Assembly (NCBI GenBank): GCA_029261795.1
Contig: JAJDAP010000019.1
Coordinates: forward strand, 31,706 to 95,705
Reading direction: 5' to 3'
DNA length: 64,000 bases
From: Deltaproteobacteria bacterium
GTDB taxonomy: Bacteria; Myxococcota_A; UBA9160; UBA6930
Shown here: piece after piece, positions 9,201-17,556 of the stretch
How positions within the stretch are numbered: position 1 is the stretch's first letter
How the letters are laid out: each line of letters opens with the position of its first letter
Position numbers and translations under genes: made by a program
The notes under the pieces: generated by a model
Told to the model about the DNA's origin: nothing
Database searches by the model: none
The model's input: the letters and a program-made list of their open reading frames with translations, nothing else

Positions 9201-12200
9201 GTACGGGTACGGCTGCCGGCCGTGTCGATGTCTCCAATCAGCAGAGCATCATCACCCACGGCGAATCCGCACTCGGCATCTACGCACACAGCCTGGGTGG
9301 CGGGGGCGGAGATGGAGGGCTCAGCTTCAGCGGCGCCTTCGGGGCGGGCACTTCGAAGAACCTCGCGGTTTCGGTCGGCGGTGCGGGTGGCAGCGCCAGC
9401 AGTGGCGGCTTCGTCTCCGTGATCAACGACGGCCTCGTCGACACGAGCGGACACAACGCACATGCGATCCAGGCGCAGAGTGTCGGCGGCGGGGGTGGAA
9501 ATGGCGGCATGGCGATCGCCGCGACACTGGGTTCGGGCGGCGAGAAGACCAACGTCAACGCATCGATCGCCGTCGGTGGAAGCGGGGGCGCGGGCAACAA
9601 GGGCGGCACCGTCGAAGTCACGACCAACGATCGGATCGTGACCCGCGGCGACGATGCGCATGGGATCTTCGCCCAGAGTGTGGGCGGCGGCGGCGGAACC
9701 GGAGGGTCGAGCCTGGCGGGCAGCGTCGGGCTGTCGGCCGCCCAGCCCGGCAAGAGCATCAACGTGGTCGTCGCGGTCGGCGGCGCGGGGGGTAGCGGGA
9801 ATACCGGCGGCGCGGTCAACGTCCAGAACACGAGCCTCGTCGACACCTTCGGTCGCGGCTCGGTGGGAATCGTGGCCCAGAGTGTCGGCGGTGGCGGCGG
9901 CATGGGCGGCTCGGCACGCGGCGTCTCGCTCCTGCTCGACAAGAAGAACCCGTTCAACAAGAATGCCAGCCAGAACGCCAACCTGCAGATCGCGGTCGGC
10001 GGTAGCGGCGGAATGGCCAGCGACGGCGGCACCGTCTTCGCCGGGAACTCCGGCGTCATCACCACCCGAGGCATCGGCGCACGCGGAATCTTCGCCCAGA
10101 GCGTGGGCGGCGGGGGCGGCCGCGGCGGGATGGGCATCTTCGGCTTGCCCGTCCCCGTTTCCCTGGCCAATCAGATCAGCCTGTTCAAGGACATCTCGAT
10201 CACGGTCGGAGGCGACCAGGGCAGCCAGGGCAACGGTGGAATCGTGACCGTTCGCAACGCGGCCGACATCGTGACGATGTCGAGCAAGGCCGACGGCATC
10301 TTCGCTCAAAGTGTTGGCGGCGGTGGTGGTGTCGGCGAGAACTTCTGCGAAGACACCGCGGCCGGCGATCCGGGCCCGCCGGCGGGAACCGCCGTGTGCG
10401 CCCCGCCCGGATCCGGAGGCACCGCACAGACCGGCGTGACGGCCAAGCTCTCGATCGGGGGCGACGGAAGCAACGCGGGCTTCGGCGCCATGGTCGACGT
10501 CGAACACACCGGAACGATCGAGACGTTCGGCAACGGCGCAAACGGCATCTTCGCCCAGAGCGTGGGCGGCGGAGGTGGCGTTGCCGGCAACGTCGACCGC
10601 GGCCTCAAGGACGGGACGTTGCTCGGGATCGAGCTGGGCTTCTCGAACATCGGCATCCTGCCTCCGATCGGCGGTTCCGGAGGAGGTGGCGGAGACGGCG
10701 GACTCGTCACGATCCAGAGCAGTGGCGACATCGTCACGCACGGCAGTGGCGCAAACGCCATCTTCGCCCAGAGCGTGGGCGGCGGAGGTGGCGTTGCCGG
10801 CAACATCGGCAACAACCTGATCTCGTCGGATCTCTTCTCGGCGGCGGGGAGCAGCGGCGGCGCCGGCTCCGGTGGCAACGTCGTCGTCGATCACAGCGGC
10901 GACATCGTGACCTTCGGCGACGTTTCCCACGGTGTCTTCGCGCAAAGCGCAGGCGGGACCGGTTCCGGCGGCGACGTCATGGTGACCGTGGACGGCAACA
11001 TCGCGGCGAACGGGCTCGGCTCGGACGGCGTCGTCGTCCAGAGCCGCGGCGACGCCGGGGTCGGCGACGTCACCGTTACCCTACTCGGCGCGGGTGTCGT
11101 GCAGGGCGGAACGGGCGACGCGGCCGGCGTGCGCTTCCTGGATGGCGGCACCAACGTGGTCGCGAACGGTGGACTGCTCCACGCGCTCGGCGGTACCGCC
11201 GTCGCCGGGGGTACCGGAGACGATTCGGTCGACAACACCGGCACCGTGGTCGGAGATCTGCGGCTAGGCACCGGAGCCAATGTCTTCGACAACCGGGCAG
11301 GCGCATCGTTCCGAGCCGGGCCCGTTGCCGATCTGGGCGGCGGCCGCTTGACCAATGCGGGCACGGTCCAAATCGAGAACGCAACGCCGGCAACCACGCA
11401 GCTGAACGGCCGCTTCGAGCAGACGCCCACCGGGCGCTACATCGCGCGCTTCCACAAGGACGGCAGCCGGGACCTGATCGCGGCGACAGGCACCGCCGCG
11501 ATCGGGGGCACGCTCGAGGTCGTGCGCAATCCCGGCTTCTACGCCGATCAGCTCGGTGACTTCGTGCTGACCACGCCTCAGACCTCCGGCGCGCTCGCCG
11601 CGCTCGATATTCCGACGGCGACGCCCCTGTTGCGCTTCGATGTCTCGGTCCAGCCGGGCGGCGTCTTCGTCGACCCGGTGGCGCAGCCGTTCGCCTCGAT
11701 CGCGCGGAACAAGGTCCAACGTGCGACCTCGACCTACCTGGACGCGGTCGTTCCGGTTCGCACACCGAGCCTCGATCTGGTCCTCGGAGAGTTCCAGATG
11801 CTCCAGCCCCACCAGTACGAGCAAGCCCTGGCGAGCCTCTCCGGCGACTCCTACGACGACTACACGACGACCACACTCTCGACGACCGAACGCTACGGCC
11901 GGGCATTGCTAGGCGGTATCGGTCAGGCCAGAGAGGTCCAGCGCAGATTCCTGGCAGACCTGATCGCGAAGCGGGAAGCGGTCGATCCGGTGACCGGGCT
12001 CTCACCGGTCGGCGCGAACCTGTTCGATACCCGCGGCGTCACGTTCTGGACGGCCGGCTTCAACGGAAGCGGCGAACAGCGCAAGGACGACGGCTACACG
12101 GGCTACGACTTCGACGGCTACGGCGGCCTGCTAGGCGCCAGCGCGTGGATCGACGAGACCTCGTCGATCGGAATCTCCGGTGGCTGGTCGCGCTCGCGGT

Positions 12201-12865
12201 TGGATCTCCACGAACGACGTGGTGATGGAGCGGTTCGCAGCGGTTACGGCTCCATCTACGGCTCGTGGTTCAGCGAGGATCGTCACGTCGAAGGCGCGAT
12301 CACCTATGCGCGCCATCGCTACGACTCGGAACGGCCGATCCAGATCGGCAACATCGCCCAGACGGCGTACAGCGAACACGGTGGCGCCTCGCTCGGGCTG
12401 ACGGCAACCGCGGGCTGGAACACCGAACTCTGGAGCTTCGCAGCAACGCCTTACGTAGCCCTCGAGGCCATGCGTCTCTGGGAGCGCGGCTTCACCGAGC
12501 GCGGAGCGGAGGATCTGAACCTCGTCGTGAACGCCCGCACGACCGATTCCCTCGTCGGAGAAGTCGGTGTGCGCATGTCGCGACGCATCGTGTTCGATGG
12601 CGGCAGCGTTTCGAGCGGATTCGTGATCGGCTGGCGGCACGATTTCGACATCGACGATCGCACGGTCCGCTCCGGCTTCGCGGCGGTCCCGACCCGCTAC
12701 AGCCTCGATGGACGAGATATCGAGAGCAACTCGGGACGGGCCGGCCTGGAGATCCGCTTCGAACAGGAGGATGGCCCGTTCAGCGCGGCGCTCCAACTCG
12801 ATTCGCTCTTCCGCAACGGATCGAGTGAACGCAAGATCGGCCTGCGGCTCGGCTACCTCTTCTAG
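6203..12865 (+). CDS. Giant glycine-rich autotransporter (type Va) with about 26 passenger repeats
   Basis: A 2220-residue outer-membrane protein. Residues 1-37 are a Sec signal peptide ending in ATSASA. The passenger (about 40-1650) is built of irregular repeats of about 50-65 residues, each centred on a block like HGIFAQSVGGGGGNGG; 20 copies carry an exact S[VL]GGGGG core and about six more are divergent. Between cores, short T-T-x-G strands suggest a beta-helix. A linker follows, then a C-terminal 12-strand beta-barrel domain (about 1930-2220) ending in aromatic LGYLF, the signal for BAM insertion. Such proteins serve as adhesins or surface-layer proteins. The TTG start is chosen for AGGAG 6 nt upstream and the signal peptide. 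Confidence 0.9.
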   Translation: MSPIPIRSTIRLARLCLRAAPLALILAGIGFATSASAESIRCVAGSCSSGASIAFSGPDIVTAGPGLSVLSTGSTGRRGRGASLIRGSRAGGSGSTGPTVTINSSGNITTTGSGAFAIRAFSQGGAGGRGGGSGCCNASDGGKGGNGGSVSVRGSGDLSMRGPGAIAILAVSQAGKGGKGGNGGTFGGGGDGGGSGLGGSILVDGSWNITTRGNDAHGIAGYSLGAEAGRGGKNGAIPIGGGPGSGGNSGSGGSVTIRTGGDIATTGSDSHGAIASSVGGHGGRGGGSAGFVSFSASGGSAGHGGSALLTNTGAITTRGARSHAIFSESVGGGGGSGGSGFGVFYSSGGGGGRGGNGGTAFASNAGMATTIGANSHGIFAQSVGGGGGSGGGSGGAFSFGGSGSGGGSGAGVTARNTGSIEVSGAGSRGIFAQSVGGGGGDGAFSGGILAVGGRGSSTSPGGNVLVENSGNISATGSNAIFAQSVGGGGGNGGASGGWFGVGGAGGGGGNGGIVTVNETGQLSTQAADSSALFVQSVGGGGGNGGGTIAVGAFFSAGVGGSGGTASDGGRVDVNATAGGSSTMGARSHGIFAQSVGGGGGNGGFAGSVAIGTKFAVGVAIGGKAGGGGKGGSVDVQSGKTIQTLGKDAHGIQAQSVGGGGGNGGFAIAAAGSDGFSGTISVGGSGGAGGDASTVVLGSDGDITTGGLRSYGILAQSVGGGGGDGGFSIGASFAAGPAAALSFGGSGTAGGAGGTVDVDVTSDITTSGELAHGVVAQSVGGGGGSGGFAISGAGSSQGGGLAFGMGGSGAKGGNANQVDLDSAGTVKTQAKGAHGLIAQSVGGGGGNAGFAGTISGGFGDGASLSAAIGGTGGPGGDGGRVHLGNTGTVTTAADAAYGVFAQSVGGGGGDGGFAMAVALGQGEKSVTLSAAVGGSGGVGGEGKAVGITNQGFIETSGVKSHGLFAQSLGGGGGTGGFAASGSLSSTPSGVQLGVSVGGSGGTGTAAGRVDVSNQQSIITHGESALGIYAHSLGGGGGDGGLSFSGAFGAGTSKNLAVSVGGAGGSASSGGFVSVINDGLVDTSGHNAHAIQAQSVGGGGGNGGMAIAATLGSGGEKTNVNASIAVGGSGGAGNKGGTVEVTTNDRIVTRGDDAHGIFAQSVGGGGGTGGSSLAGSVGLSAAQPGKSINVVVAVGGAGGSGNTGGAVNVQNTSLVDTFGRGSVGIVAQSVGGGGGMGGSARGVSLLLDKKNPFNKNASQNANLQIAVGGSGGMASDGGTVFAGNSGVITTRGIGARGIFAQSVGGGGGRGGMGIFGLPVPVSLANQISLFKDISITVGGDQGSQGNGGIVTVRNAADIVTMSSKADGIFAQSVGGGGGVGENFCEDTAAGDPGPPAGTAVCAPPGSGGTAQTGVTAKLSIGGDGSNAGFGAMVDVEHTGTIETFGNGANGIFAQSVGGGGGVAGNVDRGLKDGTLLGIELGFSNIGILPPIGGSGGGGGDGGLVTIQSSGDIVTHGSGANAIFAQSVGGGGGVAGNIGNNLISSDLFSAAGSSGGAGSGGNVVVDHSGDIVTFGDVSHGVFAQSAGGTGSGGDVMVTVDGNIAANGLGSDGVVVQSRGDAGVGDVTVTLLGAGVVQGGTGDAAGVRFLDGGTNVVANGGLLHALGGTAVAGGTGDDSVDNTGTVVGDLRLGTGANVFDNRAGASFRAGPVADLGGGRLTNAGTVQIENATPATTQLNGRFEQTPTGRYIARFHKDGSRDLIAATGTAAIGGTLEVVRNPGFYADQLGDFVLTTPQTSGALAALDIPTATPLLRFDVSVQPGGVFVDPVAQPFASIARNKVQRATSTYLDAVVPVRTPSLDLVLGEFQMLQPHQYEQALASLSGDSYDDYTTTTLSTTERYGRALLGGIGQAREVQRRFLADLIAKREAVDPVTGLSPVGANLFDTRGVTFWTAGFNGSGEQRKDDGYTGYDFDGYGGLLGASAWIDETSSIGISGGWSRSRLDLHERRGDGAVRSGYGSIYGSWFSEDRHVEGAITYARHRYDSERPIQIGNIAQTAYSEHGGASLGLTATAGWNTELWSFAATPYVALEAMRLWERGFTERGAEDLNLVVNARTTDSLVGEVGVRMSRRIVFDGGSVSSGFVIGWRHDFDIDDRTVRSGFAAVPTRYSLDGRDIESNSGRAGLEIRFEQEDGPFSAALQLDSLFRNGSSERKIGLRLGYLF

Positions 12866-12870
12866 CAGTC

Positions 12871-12895
12871 ATCTCGGCGGACGGTCGTCCGAGAT
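12871..12895 (+). terminator. Hairpin after the autotransporter gene
   Basis: ATCTCGG (12871-12877) pairs with CCGAGAT (12889-12895), and an inner CGGAC-GGTC-GTCCG hairpin is also possible. It starts 5 nt after the stop codon. No T tract follows, so termination strength is uncertain. Confidence 0.35.
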
Positions 12896-12982
12896 CTCGT
12901 GCCCGGACGCCATGTGAAAGCCGGCAGCGCAGGGTTTTCCAAACCACTACCGAGCCCAGCGGGCCACAACCTCTCGAAGGAA

Positions 12983-13669
12983 TCAGCGATCACGCTTCCT
13001 CAGGTGCCGTTCAAGAAAGGTCCGCGAGGCCCAGCGTGTGGACGGAATGATGAGTCGGTAGAGCGGTCGCATGAGCCAATTCGGCAGACCGACCGCTCTC
13101 TCTTCGTGACCGACGCGCGCCCGCGGATGATCGAGAAAGCCGGGCGCCGGGTAGCGACAACGGCGGGCGTCGCGCCAGAACTCGATCGCCTTCAGGTGCT
13201 TGATGTTCTTGTAGCCGTAGTGGCCGGGGGCCACGAGTCGCAGCGGCGCGCCGTGGGCGACCGAGAGCGGTTGGCCGTCGAGGGTGTCGGCGAGCAGGAC
13301 GTCGTCGGCCAGCAGATCTTCGAGCGGCAGGCTCGCACGGTTTCCGTCCTGTCCCCGGAAGACGACGAGGCGGGCGTCCGCTTCCGGCCGCACTTCGGGA
13401 ACGACCAGTTGCTCGTAGAAGTCGCGGAACCGCACCCCGGACCATTCGAGGCCGCACTTCGACCAGGTCGTCACGCAGTGGAGATCACTCACCGGCTTCG
13501 TGCGCGGGAGTTCGAGGAAACGCGCCTCGACCGAGAGCGGGTTCGCAACATCGCCGCGGACCTCGAATGCCACGCACCCGGTCCGGTCCGGGAAGCGGTT
13601 CTGGAACTGCAGGAGTCCGAAGCGGGGAAGATCGTCGATCGCCCGCTGTCCTTTCGGAAGCGTTCCCAT
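12983..13669 (-). CDS. Molybdopterin-binding oxidoreductase of the sulfite oxidase fold
   Basis: A 228-residue protein matching the oxidoreductase molybdopterin-binding domain shared by sulfite oxidases and MsrP/YedY. The diagnostic block is the DLHCVTTWSKCGLEWSGV region (about residues 62-80), whose first Cys would ligate molybdenum; a second conserved segment is the AHGAPLRLVAPGHYGYK region. There is no signal peptide, heme domain or dimerisation domain, so it is a minimal cytosolic member. The substrate is unknown. It shares molybdenum cofactor use with the enzyme at the left edge, but the two are not in one operon. Confidence 0.8.
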   Translation of the reverse strand: MGTLPKGQRAIDDLPRFGLLQFQNRFPDRTGCVAFEVRGDVANPLSVEARFLELPRTKPVSDLHCVTTWSKCGLEWSGVRFRDFYEQLVVPEVRPEADARLVVFRGQDGNRASLPLEDLLADDVLLADTLDGQPLSVAHGAPLRLVAPGHYGYKNIKHLKAIEFWRDARRCRYPAPGFLDHPRARVGHEERAVGLPNWLMRPLYRLIIPSTRWASRTFLERHLRKRDR

Positions 13670-13755
13670 GACGAGAAGGTACCGAATTCAGGGGCCAGGG
13701 CAGTTGGGACGTTCAAGCCCCACTTCCGCTCGGGCGCCCGTGGATAGATGTTATG

Positions 13756-14640
13756 TCAAGACACCAACGTCCGCGCGAACTTCCCGAGCCGTGCGATGGC
13801 TTCTTGTGCATCGGGGAGTTCGTCCGGGAACAGATGCCAGTCGTGGAACATGTCCTCGCAGGGGTCTAGCGTTGCGGCGACACCGGCCGCGCGCGCACGC
13901 GCGGCGAGGCGCGTGGCATCGTCGTACAACACTTCGGCGGTGCCCACCTGGATGAACAGCGGCGGCAGATCCGAGAGATTGGCATAGAGCGGGGCTGCGA
14001 GCGGTGTTCTGGGGTCGAGCCCATCGAGGTAGAGCTGCGCGAGCGGCAGCGACAGTTCGCGAGAGTTCCAGTCGTCCGCCGCGCGCGCGGTCATCGATTC
14101 CCCTGCGCATTCGAGATCGACCCACGGCGAGATGCAGACGCCCGCCGCCGGAAGCGGGGCCCCGGAATCGCGCAGCGCGACCAGCGTCGCAACCGTGAGC
14201 CCACCCCCGGACGAGTCGCCCGCGATGATCAGGCGCGACGGTTCGTGCCCCTCAGCCAGTAGCCAGCGATACGCCGCCACCGCGTCCTCGACGGCCGCAG
14301 GATGCGGATGTTCGGGTGCACGTCGATAGTCGAGTGCGAGCGCGCTTCCCTCGGCAACCAACGCGATCCGCTGTATCAGGTGACGGTGCGAGTCAATCGA
14401 CCCAAGCACGTAGCCACCCCCATGGAGGTAGAGCACGATCCGATCGCCAGCTGCCGCGGCCTCCGGCAACCATTCCGCCGGGACGCCACCGGCGTCGACG
14501 GGCACGCCGGAATCGGCCTGTGGATCAGCGAAGATGTCTTCAACCGCCTGCCGGAGCACGGCCGGCCCGGCTGCGGGATCGACCGACCCCAGGTGCGTTC
14601 GGATCCGCACCAACAGGGATTCGAGTGCTGCAGATCTCAT
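13756..14640 (-). CDS. Alpha/beta hydrolase, hormone-sensitive lipase family esterase
   Basis: A 294-residue esterase with the HSL-family oxyanion-hole motif HGGGY (residues 73-77), the nucleophile elbow GDSSGG (Ser143), and a C-terminal Asp (AEVLYDDA) and His (MFHDWHLF) completing the triad. Such enzymes hydrolyse short to medium acyl esters. AGGAG lies 8 nt before the ATG. The GNAT gene upstream (14656-15249) is only 15 bp away on the same strand, so they are probably cotranscribed. Confidence 0.88.
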   Translation of the reverse strand: MRSAALESLLVRIRTHLGSVDPAAGPAVLRQAVEDIFADPQADSGVPVDAGGVPAEWLPEAAAAGDRIVLYLHGGGYVLGSIDSHRHLIQRIALVAEGSALALDYRRAPEHPHPAAVEDAVAAYRWLLAEGHEPSRLIIAGDSSGGGLTVATLVALRDSGAPLPAAGVCISPWVDLECAGESMTARAADDWNSRELSLPLAQLYLDGLDPRTPLAAPLYANLSDLPPLFIQVGTAEVLYDDATRLAARARAAGVAATLDPCEDMFHDWHLFPDELPDAQEAIARLGKFARTLVS

Positions 14641-14655
14641 CGCTCGTTCTCCTGA

Positions 14656-15249
14656 TCAGGGCCGTGCAAAGGCTGCGAAGTTCCACCGCAGCGTGCGTGC
14701 GCAGCGCGCGAGGGAGTAGAGCAGAGAATCGGCTCGACCCCCCAAGCACCGCTCGCTCGGACATGGCCCGCGCCTCTCCGTGAAACCCAGCTTCGCGAGG
14801 ACGTGGAGCGTTCGGCCGTTCTCCGGCAGCGCCACGGCCTCGATGACGGACAGTTCGAGCTGCGAGAAGCCGTAGCCGATCACGAGGCGTGCGGCGCGGG
14901 TGCCGAAGCCTGCCCCCCAATGGGCGCGCCCGATCGCGGCGCCGAGTTCGGCGCTGTGGTCCTTCGGGTCGAGGCCAACGAACCCGATGCTGCCGATGCT
15001 GGTTCCCGGATCATCCGGGACGATCGCCCAGCGGAGCCCGGCCTGCTCGCGGAAGGCCTTGCGGTGGTGGGCCAGACCGTCGTCGAGGACTTGCATCGAG
15101 GTAGCGACGGGATCGCCTGCCAACTCCGCCGCCTCTTCGTCCGAGAGGCGCTCGAACCACGCCGGGAGATCTTGCTCGCCGAGTTCGCGGAGCAAGAGGC
15201 CGTCTTCGCGAAGGCGGGGAAACCGGTCCGGGAACGGTGCGTAGGACAT
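14656..15249 (-). CDS. GNAT N-acetyltransferase, RimJ/RimL type
   Basis: A 197-residue acetyltransferase. It opens with LREDGLLLREL and continues through the acetyl-CoA-binding stretch AHWGAGFGTRAARL (about residues 108-121) and the C-terminal block NGRTLHVLAKLGFTERR, the pattern of RimJ/RimL-like enzymes that acetylate protein N-termini or small amines. The last 40 residues are longer than usual. It lies just upstream of the HSL-type esterase. Confidence 0.82.
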   Translation of the reverse strand: MSYAPFPDRFPRLREDGLLLRELGEQDLPAWFERLSDEEAAELAGDPVATSMQVLDDGLAHHRKAFREQAGLRWAIVPDDPGTSIGSIGFVGLDPKDHSAELGAAIGRAHWGAGFGTRAARLVIGYGFSQLELSVIEAVALPENGRTLHVLAKLGFTERRGPCPSERCLGGRADSLLYSLARCARTLRWNFAAFARP

Positions 15250-15288
15250 TGAAGCGCTTGCTAGTCGGCCGGAACCTGGCCGACCGCG

Positions 15289-15687
15289 CTAGCGGGGGTC
15301 CAAGCGCAAGAAGTAGCGCGGCGGAAATCCCGTCAAGACCCGGAACATGAGCCCGGGATCGTGTTCGCTGTAAACGCGCGCGCTCTCTGCCTCGCCGACG
15401 GGAACTGCGAGGTAGTCGCCCTTCACGCCGTTCACGGTGGCCTGGACATTCGGGTTCTCGAGCGCGCGGTTGTACCAGGCCCTGGGCCAATGGTTGGCCG
15501 CCACATAGAAGTTCCCGCCGCTCTCGAGCTGAGACACGACCCGGTCGCGACTTTCGCCGGCGGCCGTGGTGGAAATGACCAGCGTCGTTTCGCCGGCGGG
15601 CTGGAGGAATCCGATCAATGACTCGAAGGCCACGATGATTCCCACGTAGACCAACAAGGCAATCACGACGATCTTGACGGCTTTCAC
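15289..15687 (-). CDS. F420-dependent nitroreductase-like (DUF385/PNPOx fold) protein, membrane-anchored
   Basis: A 132-residue protein starting with one N-terminal transmembrane helix (about residues 3-24), followed by a split-barrel domain. The stretch SGGNFYVAANHWPRAWYNRA and then NPNVQATVNG resembles the deazaflavin-dependent nitroreductase family (typical pattern ...NPaWyrNL..NPxVxv). The usual longer open frame to 16020 is not needed: GTG 15687 has GGGAG 7 nt upstream and precedes the hydrophobic segment. Family members bind F420, flavin or heme; the cofactor here is unknown. Confidence 0.7.
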   Translation of the reverse strand: MKAVKIVVIALLVYVGIIVAFESLIGFLQPAGETTLVISTTAAGESRDRVVSQLESGGNFYVAANHWPRAWYNRALENPNVQATVNGVKGDYLAVPVGEAESARVYSEHDPGLMFRVLTGFPPRYFLRLDPR

Positions 15688-15845
15688 TGTGGATCTCCCA
15701 GGAGGCGCGCCCCAAGGCACCGGTTGCTCAGGCTCGGGCCCCCGCAGCCTACCATGACCAGCCCCGAGCGAGCGGATCGCTCGGGCGAATACGCCGCTGC
15801 CGGAATCTGGCGCAGCTCGAAGGTCCCCGCGCCCGACCCGTCCGG

Positions 15846-16283
15846 CTAGGGCTCGAATCTCCAGAATCGGATGTTGGGCGACATCTCCGCAAGCCCGTAC
15901 TTGGCCTGGTACCGAGCCGAGATCGCGGCGACCTCCGCGGCATCGGTCACGTCGACGAGGCGCCCGTCGTAGAGAGATCCGTCGATCCCGATCCGCACGC
16001 GGGGATCGCGATCGACCCAACCCGGCCAGTTCTTAGTCTCGGGATCGCGGGCCGCGAGGTAGAGGCGCCCATCGAGCGAGCCGCACCAGACCGTGACCGA
16101 GTGCGGGATGAAGTACGGCGGCTTTACCTGGACCGCGATCTCGCGGTGCTCGTCCGTGAACGCCCAGTCCGCGGGCGCAGCGATCACCCGACCTGGAAGC
16201 ATCAGCCCCGGTCGGCGGTCCTGGGGTGAGAGGCAGCCGAGCAGGAGCACGGCGACGAACACAGCAAGCAGGCTTCTCATCAT
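15846..16283 (-). CDS. Lipoprotein with a pyridoxamine-phosphate-oxidase-like fold
   Basis: A 145-residue predicted lipoprotein: MMRSLLAV, a hydrophobic run, then the lipobox LLLGC (Cys17). The mature part contains SVTVWCGSLDGRLYLAAR and WVDRDPRVRIGIDGSLYDGRL, which resemble DUF2255/PNPOx-type split barrels. Its ATG overlaps the stop of the upstream VOC gene (TGATG), so translation is coupled. Function unknown; the neighbouring gene 15289-15687 has a related fold, which suggests duplication and divergence. Confidence 0.7.
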   Translation of the reverse strand: MMRSLLAVFVAVLLLGCLSPQDRRPGLMLPGRVIAAPADWAFTDEHREIAVQVKPPYFIPHSVTVWCGSLDGRLYLAARDPETKNWPGWVDRDPRVRIGIDGSLYDGRLVDVTDAAEVAAISARYQAKYGLAEMSPNIRFWRFEP

Positions 16284-16834
16284 CAAAGCTCCTCGGCCTC
16301 GGGCAAGATGGGCTTGCCCGACGACCAATCGATCTCTCGAATCGGCGACTGGACGCCATCCCAGGCTTCGTGGGCCGCATGGATTCCCTCGAAGAGTCCG
16401 ACCATCAGCTCGCTGCGTGCCATCAGCTGGATCATCACGCCCGGATGCTCTGCAGAATCGAGGTATGCGTGCGCTGACCCGTAGCGCTGCCGCACGAGAT
16501 AGGCCGGACCGAGTTCGGCGAGGCTGGCATCGAGATCATCCACCCACATCGCAAGGTGCTGTAGACCTCCCTCGGGATGTCCGTGCAGGTACTCGGCGTA
16601 GATCGTGGGAGCCTCATCGTGTTGCGCAATGACTTCGATCTGTTGATCACCCGAATAGGCGAACGCGGCGGAAAGGTCCGGCTGGATCGCGGAACCATCG
16701 AACTCGCCGGGCGGTTTGATGTGACGTTCGACGAAGAAAGGACCCACCCCGCGCGCGATCCAATGGCCCATGGCCCGTTCCACGTCGGGAACCACGTAGC
16801 CTTGCTGAACGACGGGCCCGAATAGCTTGCTCAA
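16283..16834 (-). CDS. VOC-family (glyoxalase/epimerase-like) protein
   Basis: A 183-residue vicinal-oxygen-chelate protein with two beta-alpha-beta-beta-beta modules. The first begins GYVVPDVERAMGHWIARGVGPFF, and the second has LQHLAMWVDDLDASLAEL. The HPEGGLQHLA stretch and EHPGVMIQL supply candidate metal ligands, as in methylmalonyl-CoA epimerase-like members. It starts at TTG 16834, overlapping the stop of the GST gene, and its own stop overlaps the next lipoprotein gene, giving a three-gene coupled operon. Confidence 0.8.
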   Translation of the reverse strand: MSKLFGPVVQQGYVVPDVERAMGHWIARGVGPFFVERHIKPPGEFDGSAIQPDLSAAFAYSGDQQIEVIAQHDEAPTIYAEYLHGHPEGGLQHLAMWVDDLDASLAELGPAYLVRQRYGSAHAYLDSAEHPGVMIQLMARSELMVGLFEGIHAAHEAWDGVQSPIREIDWSSGKPILPEAEEL

Positions 16835-17472
16835 GACGGCAACCGCGTCGCCGGATGTTCGCTGACGCTAGGCCGGCCATTCACCCGCTCGTGCCAGGCT
16901 GCGAGATTCTTCAGCGCATCGTCGTAGGGCAACGCGACGAGGTTGGCGGAGAAATCGATGGTCGTGAGCGCCAGGATGTCGGCAATCGAGAAGGCCTCGC
17001 CGGCGATGTACGGATGCTCGCCGAGCTCCCGATCCAGGAACTTGTGGAAATCCCGAGCCAGCACCCGATTCTGTTCGGCGACCTCGGCAATCTGGTTCTT
17101 CATCACGGCCTTGGTGAGCGGCGAGCCGTGGATCCAGACCATGCCGACCGGACGCATCAGGTTGAGTTCCATGCGCCGGCTCCACATCTCGATGCGGGCC
17201 TGCTCCTCGGCGCTCTGGCCAAACATCGAGGGCTCCGGGTGGAGCACCTCGAAATAGCGACAGATCGCCACGGACTCGGCGATATGGCTGCCATCATCGA
17301 GTTCGAGCACCGGAATGCCACCGAGCCGGTTCCGCTTCTCCATGAACTCGGGCGTTCGATTCGCCCGGGTCATGATGTCGACGGTCTCGCAGGGAACATC
17401 GAGGCCCTTTTCGGCCAGATACAGGTGGACGCGCCTGGGGTTCGGAGCGCCGGGGTAGGTGTAGAGCTTCAT
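16831..17472 (-). CDS. Glutathione S-transferase
   Basis: A 213-residue enzyme with a thioredoxin-fold N-terminal domain (MKLYTYPGAPNPRRVHLYLAEKG, then GGIPVLELDDGSHIAESVAI, where the cis-Pro and the E-S dipeptide bind glutathione) and an all-helical C-terminal domain with the N-capping box SIADILALTTIDF. It conjugates or reduces small electrophiles. First gene of the GST-VOC-lipoprotein operon. TAGCGT lies 6 nt before the ATG with no Shine-Dalgarno, which suggests a leaderless mRNA. Confidence 0.9.
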   Translation of the reverse strand: MKLYTYPGAPNPRRVHLYLAEKGLDVPCETVDIMTRANRTPEFMEKRNRLGGIPVLELDDGSHIAESVAICRYFEVLHPEPSMFGQSAEEQARIEMWSRRMELNLMRPVGMVWIHGSPLTKAVMKNQIAEVAEQNRVLARDFHKFLDRELGEHPYIAGEAFSIADILALTTIDFSANLVALPYDDALKNLAAWHERVNGRPSVSEHPATRLPS

Positions 17473-17556
17473 GGGGGCACGCTAGCAGGCCGCCGGGGCC
17501 TCCGGTCTGTGGTGACGCGTTGCGGTGGCGCCGGAATCCATCAAGATCTGCGCCCC

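Noticed and set aside
6515..10945. A 1476-codon open frame on the minus strand opposite the autotransporter
   Set aside because: It is the complement of the glycine-rich repeats (GGC/GGN reads as GCC). Its composition is low-complexity Ala/Arg/Asp and no domain or ribosome binding site is seen.
15289..16020. A longer 243-codon version of the split-barrel protein
   Set aside because: The extra N-terminal part is Arg-rich, overlaps the next gene and has no Shine-Dalgarno; GTG 15687 does.
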